Of a stretch of DNA of 64,000 bases, positions 59,091 through 64,000 are shown piece by piece; the stretch's first letter is position 1, and each line of letters begins with the position of its first letter. The notes below the pieces were generated by a model, which had not been told where the DNA came from, did not search any database, and saw only the letters and a program-made list of their open reading frames with translations. The position numbers were made by a program, and so were the translations under genes. Source of the stretch: Methyloversatilis sp. RAC08 (lineage in GTDB: Bacteria; Pseudomonadota; Gammaproteobacteria; Burkholderiales; Rhodocyclaceae); assembly GCF_001713355.1 (NCBI RefSeq), contig NZ_CP016448.1:186001-250000 (forward strand), written 5' to 3'.

Positions 59091-59198
59091 TGCTGTGGGA
59101 TTTGCTGTGGGATTTGCTGTGGGATTTGCTGTGGGATTTGCTGTGGGATTTGCTGTGGGATTTGCTGTGGGATTTGCTGTGGGATTTGCTGTGGGAGC
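59091..59198 (+). repeat. 12-bp tandem repeat array (about nine copies)
   Basis: The unit TGCTGTGGGATT is repeated eight times without change from 59091 to 59186. A ninth partial copy continues directly into the REPIN arm (TGTGGGAGCGG). The unit shares TGTGGGA with the REP end. It begins six bases after the cupin gene stop. All reading frames through it encode periodic short peptides and none looks like a gene. Confidence 0.95.
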
Positions 59199-59274
59199 GG
59201 CGGCCTCGCCGCGATCGGCGCGTTGATCAACGATCATCGCGGCATCAATCGCGGCGAGGCCGCCGCTCCCACAG
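59189..59274. repeat. REPIN-like inverted repeat
   Basis: Perfect 27-bp inverted arms at 59189-59215 and 59248-59274 with a 32-nt loop. The arm begins CTGTGGGAGCGGCGGCCTCG and ends CCGCGAT. The first element near 29.1 kb has the same arm sequence and an identical loop length, with about two-thirds of loop bases matching. Both lie between convergent gene ends. Such elements are mobilised by RAYT transposases encoded elsewhere; none is in this window. Confidence 0.85.
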
Positions 59275-59352
59275 GTCACCGCTCCCGCAGGCCCTGCGCT
59301 TAAGGACGGACCGTGGTTCCAGGTACGCCGCTGCCACCGAGCGAGCAGTGAT

Positions 59353-60714
59353 TCACTCCAGTTCGCGCAATTTTGCGAACGCTTCTTCGATGCGCTCGAC
59401 CGGAATGATGGTCAGGCCGTCGATCTTCTGTTTCGGGGCGTTGGCCTTCGGGATCAGCGCATGCGTGAAACCCAGCTTGGCGGCTTCGCGCAGGCGCTCC
59501 TGTCCGCGCGGTGCCGGACGGATTTCGCCGGCCAGGCCGACCTCGCCGAAGGCGACCAGTTTCTGCGGCAGCGGACGGTTCTTCAGCGATGACACGATGG
59601 CAAGCAGCACCGCAAGATCACCCGCCGGTTCGCCGATCTTCACACCCCCCACAGCATTGACGAACACGTCCTGATCGGCACACACCACGCCGGCGTGCCG
59701 ATGCAGCACCGCCAGCAGCATGGCCAGCCGCGCCGCGTCCAGACCGACCGTCAGTCGGCGCGGATTACCGTGTGCGCTATCCACCAGTGCCTGGATCTCG
59801 ACCAGCAGTGGCCGCGTGCCTTCCTGCGTCACCATGACGCACGAGCCCGACACCGGCTGGCCATGCTGCGACAGGAACATCGCCGATGGATTGGATACGC
59901 CGCGCAGGCCGCGCTCGGTCATGGCGAACACGCCCAGTTCGTTCACCGCGCCATAGCGGTTCTTGAACGCCCGGATCAGGCGGAAGCTGGAACTGGTTTC
60001 ACCTTCGAAATACAGCACCGTGTCGACGATGTGCTCCAGCACGCGGGGCCCGGCCAGCGTGCCTTCCTTCGTCACATGGCCGACCAGAATCAGGCTGTGC
60101 CCAGCCTGCTTTGCCGCCCGCGTGAGCTGCGCCGCGCATTCGCGCACCTGCGCCACCGAACCGGGCGCAGAGGTGAGCTGTTCGGAATAGACCGTCTGGA
60201 TCGAATCGACCACCACGACGCGCGGTCGAGTGTCGTTCAGCACGGCGCCGATCTTTTCCAGATTGATTTCCGCCAGCAGCTGCAGCCCGGACGGGTCAAG
60301 CGCGAGGCGCTGCGCGCGCAGCGCAACCTGCTCGCCCGATTCTTCACCGGTGATGTACAGCGTGCTGACCCTCGAAGCGAGCTGGGCCAGTGCCTGCAGC
60401 AGCAACGTCGACTTGCCGATGCCGGGGTCACCGCCGATCAGCACCACGCCGCCGGGTACCAGGCCGCCGCCCAGCACGCGGTCGAATTCCTCCAGCCCGG
60501 TGGCCAGACGCGGTTCGTCACGCGGCCGGATGTCGGCCAGCGTCTGCACCTGCGCGGTTCCGGCCAGCGAAGCGAAGCGGTGCGCACCGGCACCCTGCTC
60601 GGCAACGGTTTCGACCAGCGTGTTCCAGCCGGCGCAACCCGGGCATTGGCCCGCCCACTTCGGGCTGGTGGCGCCGCATTCGGTGCAGGAATAGACGCTC
60701 TTTGCCTTGGCCAT
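59353..60714 (-). CDS. radA: DNA repair protein RadA
   Basis: A RecA-like ATPase/helicase of 453 residues that promotes branch migration in recombinational repair. The four-cysteine zinc finger has C10, C13, C24 and C27. Walker A GGDPGIGKST is at 94-103, the RadA-specific KNRYGAVNELGVF motif follows, and the C-terminal Lon-like domain completes the family layout. It follows alr by six bases. Confidence 0.95.
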   Translation of the reverse strand: MAKAKSVYSCTECGATSPKWAGQCPGCAGWNTLVETVAEQGAGAHRFASLAGTAQVQTLADIRPRDEPRLATGLEEFDRVLGGGLVPGGVVLIGGDPGIGKSTLLLQALAQLASRVSTLYITGEESGEQVALRAQRLALDPSGLQLLAEINLEKIGAVLNDTRPRVVVVDSIQTVYSEQLTSAPGSVAQVRECAAQLTRAAKQAGHSLILVGHVTKEGTLAGPRVLEHIVDTVLYFEGETSSSFRLIRAFKNRYGAVNELGVFAMTERGLRGVSNPSAMFLSQHGQPVSGSCVMVTQEGTRPLLVEIQALVDSAHGNPRRLTVGLDAARLAMLLAVLHRHAGVVCADQDVFVNAVGGVKIGEPAGDLAVLLAIVSSLKNRPLPQKLVAFGEVGLAGEIRPAPRGQERLREAAKLGFTHALIPKANAPKQKIDGLTIIPVERIEEAFAKLRELE

Positions 60715-60720
60715 CGCGAC

Positions 60721-61899
60721 TCAGCGCACCGCAGCCAGAGGCGGCGCCTTGCCGGGCTCGCTTCCGGCTTCCGACAGGTCGGCCACGCCGACCTCGACCG
60801 CCGGCACGCGCAGTGCGAGCGCGCACACGAGTTCGTAATTGACCGTACCGGCCGCGGCGGCCACTTCGTCCAGCGTCACGTGTTCGCCCCACAGTTCGAC
60901 CACGCTGCCCAGCCCGGTGGCCGGCAGATCGGTCAGATCGACCGCAATCATGTCCATCGACACGCGGCCGACCAGCCGGCTGCGCACGCCGTCCACCGCC
61001 ACCGGCGTGCCGCTGGGCGCATGACGCGGGTAACCGTCTGCATAACCGCAGGCAATCGTGCCGATGCGCATCGCACGCTCGGCGGCGAAGATGCCGCCAT
61101 AGCCGATACGTTCGCCCGGCTGCAGGTGCTGCACCGAAATGATGCGCGCCTCGAATCGCATCACCGGCTTGAGTCCGATGTCCGCTGCGCTGGCGTACGC
61201 GGTGGCCGGACTGGCGCCATACAGCAGGATGCCCGGGCGCACCCAGGTCGCATGCGTCTGCGGAAAGCGCAGCAGCGCCGCCGAATTGGCCAGCGACACC
61301 GGCCCGTCGAAGTTGCGAACAAGCGGCGCGAAGCGCGCCAGTTGCGCGTCGACGCCGCGTTCGCCGTCGGCGTCGGCGAAGTGGGTCATCAGTCCGATGG
61401 TGCCGGCGTGCGGCCAGGCGCGCAGCCGATCCAGCGCGGCGATCGTGCGCTCGGGCGTGATGCCGAGCCGGTTCATGCCGGTATTCACCTTCAGGAACAG
61501 CGGAATGCGCGCATCGGCCGGCAGCGCAACCGACTCCAGCCAGTCCAGCTGTTCCATCGTGTGCACCACGACCGACAACCGGCGCGCCGCGATCTCCGGC
61601 AGGTCATGCGGGTTGAAGAAGCCTTCGAGCAGCAGGATGGGCTGCCGGATGCCGGCTTCGCGCAGCCGCACCGCGTCTTCCAGATCGAGCAGCGCGAAGC
61701 CGTCGGCCAGCGTGCTCAGCCCGCGCGCAATGCGCGTGATGCCGTGACCGTAGGCGTTGGCCTTGATGACGGCCCACATTTTCGCGCCGCCGGCCAGTTC
61801 GCGGGTGCGCAGATAGTTGTGGCGCAAGGCGTCGAAATCGATGCGCGCGTGGATCGGGCGGAACAGCGGAAAGGGAGCGGTGTGGGACGGGCGCGACAT
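60721..61899 (-). CDS. alr: alanine racemase
   Basis: A PLP-dependent enzyme that makes D-alanine for peptidoglycan. The 392 residues contain the PLP lysine K46 in VIKANAYGHG and the catalytic tyrosine near 267 in GERIGYGGIFAAE. The C-terminus runs about 15 residues past the usual end. ATG 61899 is chosen; a TTG at 61938 would add 13 residues. It is in one unit with radA, a common pairing in betaproteobacteria. Confidence 0.93.
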   Translation of the reverse strand: MSRPSHTAPFPLFRPIHARIDFDALRHNYLRTRELAGGAKMWAVIKANAYGHGITRIARGLSTLADGFALLDLEDAVRLREAGIRQPILLLEGFFNPHDLPEIAARRLSVVVHTMEQLDWLESVALPADARIPLFLKVNTGMNRLGITPERTIAALDRLRAWPHAGTIGLMTHFADADGERGVDAQLARFAPLVRNFDGPVSLANSAALLRFPQTHATWVRPGILLYGASPATAYASAADIGLKPVMRFEARIISVQHLQPGERIGYGGIFAAERAMRIGTIACGYADGYPRHAPSGTPVAVDGVRSRLVGRVSMDMIAVDLTDLPATGLGSVVELWGEHVTLDEVAAAAGTVNYELVCALALRVPAVEVGVADLSEAGSEPGKAPPLAAVR

Positions 61900-62001
61900 G
61901 AAGGGCAAGGGATGGCGGGAAGTCCGCGAAGCCGCCAATTCTACTATCCGGCGCTGGCCGGCACCCGTTTCGACTGTACCGAACAGATGCCGTGCCGGGT
62001 T

Positions 62002-62907
62002 TCAGCGTCCGCTCTGCCTCGCCAGACGCGCCGACGCAAATTCGCCGAACTGCTTGGCCATATAGGTGCGGAAGCGCTCCGACGGATAGAGCAGCGCCAT
62101 GTGACGCACCAGTCGGGGACGCAACGGTACGGCCACCAGCAGACCGAGGCTGATTTCATGCCGGATGGCCGCGCGCGACAGGATGGCATAGGCCAGCCCG
62201 CGCTCGAGCACGCCCTTCACCGACGACAGCCGGTCAAGTTCGAACGCCAGAGGAAGCTTGGCCGGATCGACACCACCCCGTGACAGATAGTCTTCAAGCA
62301 GCGCACGCACGCTGCCGGCATCGCGGCCGGCGCAGGGGTGTTGAAGCAGGTGCTCGGGCGTGACCGCGTCCAGCCCGGCCAGCGGGAAATCTGGCGCGCA
62401 GACAACCACCAGCTCGTCTTCGGCGCACGGTTCGACCATCACCTGTGCGCCACCGCGGCCCAGACCTTCGACGATGCCGATGTCGAGCACGCGCTCGTCC
62501 ACCATGTCCTCGATCACGCCCGGGTTGTCGACGGTAAGCCGTGGCACCACGTTCGGATGCGCGATGCGAAACTCTGCCAGTACCGGCGGCAAGTGATATT
62601 CAGCCACCGTCGGCGTGGCACCGATCAGCAGGTGACCACGCAGGTCACTTGCCATTTCCTGCAGCTCGTTTTCGAGCGTCGCGAAGAGGTCGAGGATACG
62701 GTCGGCGTAATCCTTCACCTTCAGACCTTCTGGTGTCAGCGTCACGCGGCCGTGCGCGCGCTCGAACAACCGGGTGCCGAAGTGTTCCTCAAGCTGCTTG
62801 ATCTGGAAGGTGACTGCGGGTTGCGTCATCTGCAGCAGTTCGGCGGCGCGGGTAAAGGACATCTGGCTCGCCGCTGCGTGAAACACCTCCAGCCTTCTAT
62901 CAGGCAT
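62002..62907 (-). CDS. LysR-family transcriptional regulator
   Basis: A DNA-binding regulator of 301 residues. The N-terminal winged helix-turn-helix includes EVFHAAASQMSFTRAAELL and MTQPAVTFQIKQLEEHFGTRLFER, followed by the LysR effector-binding domain. The effector is unknown. ATG 62907 is used; the 42 upstream in-frame codons lie in the promoter area. It stands between alr (same strand, beyond it) and the divergent lplT, and a candidate operator lies about 50 bases upstream. Confidence 0.9.
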   Translation of the reverse strand: MPDRRLEVFHAAASQMSFTRAAELLQMTQPAVTFQIKQLEEHFGTRLFERAHGRVTLTPEGLKVKDYADRILDLFATLENELQEMASDLRGHLLIGATPTVAEYHLPPVLAEFRIAHPNVVPRLTVDNPGVIEDMVDERVLDIGIVEGLGRGGAQVMVEPCAEDELVVVCAPDFPLAGLDAVTPEHLLQHPCAGRDAGSVRALLEDYLSRGGVDPAKLPLAFELDRLSSVKGVLERGLAYAILSRAAIRHEISLGLLVAVPLRPRLVRHMALLYPSERFRTYMAKQFGEFASARLARQSGR

Positions 62908-62953
62908 TTTTCCCTCTTTATAAGTGACGCTCGCCCTCGTGGTTATAGACCAA

Positions 62954-62973
62954 GTTGACGTTTGCAGGTCAAC
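62954..62973. promoter_or_regulatory. candidate LysR-type operator
   Basis: A 6-bp perfect inverted repeat, GTTGAC and GTCAAC separated by eight bases, contains the T-N11-A core usual for LysR binding. It lies 47-66 bases upstream of the LysR start and about 180 bases before lplT, a position that fits autoregulation. Confidence 0.5.
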
Positions 62974-63076
62974 CAAAATGTAAGGTCTGGCGGCTTTCCA
63001 GGACGACCACTGCGGCCCTCCCCGGTGCTGCATTGCATCAGCGCAAAGCAGTGTAGCAGCGCCGTGTCACGTCATC

Positions 63077-63103
63077 TGGACAGTGCGGGCTTCGTGGTAT
63101 AAA
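63077..63103 (+). promoter_or_regulatory. candidate sigma-70 promoter for lplT
   Basis: TGGACA (5 of 6 to the -35 consensus) and TATAAA are 15 bases apart. The -10 ends about 50 bases before the lplT ATG. The spacer is two bases shorter than the optimum. Confidence 0.4.
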
Positions 63104-63153
63104 GGCGCACTTTTTGCGCAGGGCCGGCGTGCAGTTCCGGCACACAACGCCCG

Positions 63154-64000
63154 ATGCCTCTTGGCTTCTACATGATCATGGCCGCGCAGTTCTTTTCTGC
63201 GCTCGCCGACAATGCTTTGCTCGTGGTCGCCATCTTCGTGCTGAAAGACGCACTGGCACCCGACTGGCAGATCCCCCTTCTCAAGCTGTTCTTCACCATT
63301 TCGTACGTGCTGCTGGCCGCCTTCGTCGGTGCGCTCGCCGATTCGATGGCCAAGCGTCGCGTGATGCTGATCAGCAATGGCATCAAGGTGGTGGGCTGTG
63401 CGCTGATGTTCTGGCATGTGCATCCACTGCTCGCCTACGCCGTGGTCGGTCTGGGCGCCGCATCCTACTCGCCGGCCAAGTACGGCATCCTGACCGAATA
63501 CCTGCCGCACCGTCTGCTGGTGGTCGCCAACGGCTGGATCGAAGGCCTGACGGTCGGCGCCATCATCGTCGGCGTGCTGCTGGGCGGTCTGCTGATCGAC
63601 CCGTCGCTGAGCGCGCACCTGCTGGCGATCGACCTGCCTTTCGTCGATACCGGGCTCGACACCACCGTTGAAATCAGCCTGATGCTGGTCGGCCTGCTCT
63701 ATGTGCTGGCTGCCATCTTCAACCTGTTCATTCCGGACACCGGCGTACCGCTGAAACCGCTGAACAGCAGTCCGGCCGCATTGATCGCCGATTTCAGCCA
63801 CAGTTTCAAGGGGTTGTGGCGGGACAAGCTGGGGCAGATTTCACTCGCGGTGACCACGCTGTTCTGGGGTGCCGGCGCGACACTGCAATTCATCGTGATC
63901 GACTGGGCTGACCGCGCGCTCGGCATGGGTCTGTCGCAGGCGTCGAAACTGCAGGGCGTGGTGGCGGTGGGCATTGCCATCGGCGCCGTGATGGCGGCAC
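63154..64000 (+). CDS. lplT: lysophospholipid transporter LplT (partial)
   Basis: A membrane transporter of the major facilitator superfamily, truncated by the right edge after 282 residues. It flips lysophospholipids across the inner membrane for re-acylation. The start MPLGFYMIMAAQFFSALADN and the segment PAKYGILTEYLPHRLLVVANGWIEG are characteristic. At least seven or eight hydrophobic helices are visible. It usually neighbours alr and radA in betaproteobacteria; here a LysR gene separates them and lplT is divergent. Confidence 0.9.
   Translation, partial: MPLGFYMIMAAQFFSALADNALLVVAIFVLKDALAPDWQIPLLKLFFTISYVLLAAFVGALADSMAKRRVMLISNGIKVVGCALMFWHVHPLLAYAVVGLGAASYSPAKYGILTEYLPHRLLVVANGWIEGLTVGAIIVGVLLGGLLIDPSLSAHLLAIDLPFVDTGLDTTVEISLMLVGLLYVLAAIFNLFIPDTGVPLKPLNSSPAALIADFSHSFKGLWRDKLGQISLAVTTLFWGAGATLQFIVIDWADRALGMGLSQASKLQGVVAVGIAIGAVMAA

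Noticed and set aside
59091-59198. CRISPR array
   Set aside because: The repeats are contiguous 12-bp units without spacers, and there are no cas genes.
59102-59674. Open frames through the 12-bp repeats as repeat proteins
   Set aside because: Every frame encodes a four-residue period simply because the unit is 12 bp; none has a start signal or non-repeat coding part that fits a family.
59695-62283. 862-codon open frame on the plus strand
   Set aside because: It runs antisense to radA, alr and part of the LysR gene and is rich in Arg, His and Gln. The minus-strand genes have clear catalytic motifs.

Overview
The window is chromosomal DNA of a GC-rich betaproteobacterium. Gene content fits Rhodocyclales or a relative such as Methyloversatilis: the smc-zipA-ligA cluster, adjacent Aat and Bpt tRNA-protein transferases, DUF2863 and DUF3422 proteins, PilU inside the dap cluster, and a PEP-CTERM-type exported protein. 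The genus is inference; no rRNA or tRNA gene is present to fix it. Almost all of the sequence is dense protein-coding DNA. Many long open frames antisense to real genes are GC-driven shadows and are left out.

Layout. 0-7.2 kb: a membrane CHASE-PAS-GGDEF-EAL cyclic-di-GMP protein; overlapping peptide deformylase and methylthioadenosine/methylthioinosine phosphorylase genes; a PEP-CTERM-like exported protein; the GTPase TypA/BipA. 7.2-16 kb: a leftward run smc-zipA-ligA-galU-hpt-exonuclease with tight or overlapping joints. 16-18.9 kb: an accessory patch with a frameshifted PIN-toxin remnant, a lower-GC lipoprotein gene, and a compact set of unrecognised genes (zinc-ribbon membrane protein, a 25-residue reading frame, and two hypotheticals coupled by an ATGA overlap). 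18.9-28.9 kb: a DMT-family transporter, then dapC-dapD-pilU-dapE-prmB and a multi-PAS histidine kinase with a single-domain response regulator. 29-35.6 kb: divergent ferric-iron-type ABC permease and ATPase genes around a possible Fur box, then aat, bpt, pyrD and a TonB protein. 35.6-42 kb: a UDP-glucuronate epimerase-like gene with ugd, an M14 carboxypeptidase, a DUF2863 protein and prfC.

42-55.4 kb is the most distinctive region. Two complete tandem copies of a type IV pilus minor-pilin operon (fimT-pilV-pilW-pilX-pilY1) run leftward. The upstream copy ends in a pilE-like pilin gene, the downstream copy in a small exported protein resembling PilY2 in size and position. Each probably builds a pilus-tip priming complex with its own PilY1 adhesin. 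PilU and the c-di-GMP protein elsewhere in the window fit a surface-attached or twitching lifestyle.

55.7-64 kb: a DUF3422 membrane protein, a GNAT acetyltransferase, an ECF sigma factor coupled to a cupin regulator, radA, alr, a LysR regulator with a candidate operator, and the start of lplT, which runs off the end. Two REPIN-like elements (inverted 27-bp arms, 32-nt loops) lie at the convergent gene ends near 29.1 and 59.2 kb. The second is abutted by eight copies of a 12-bp tandem repeat that appears to have grown from the REP end.
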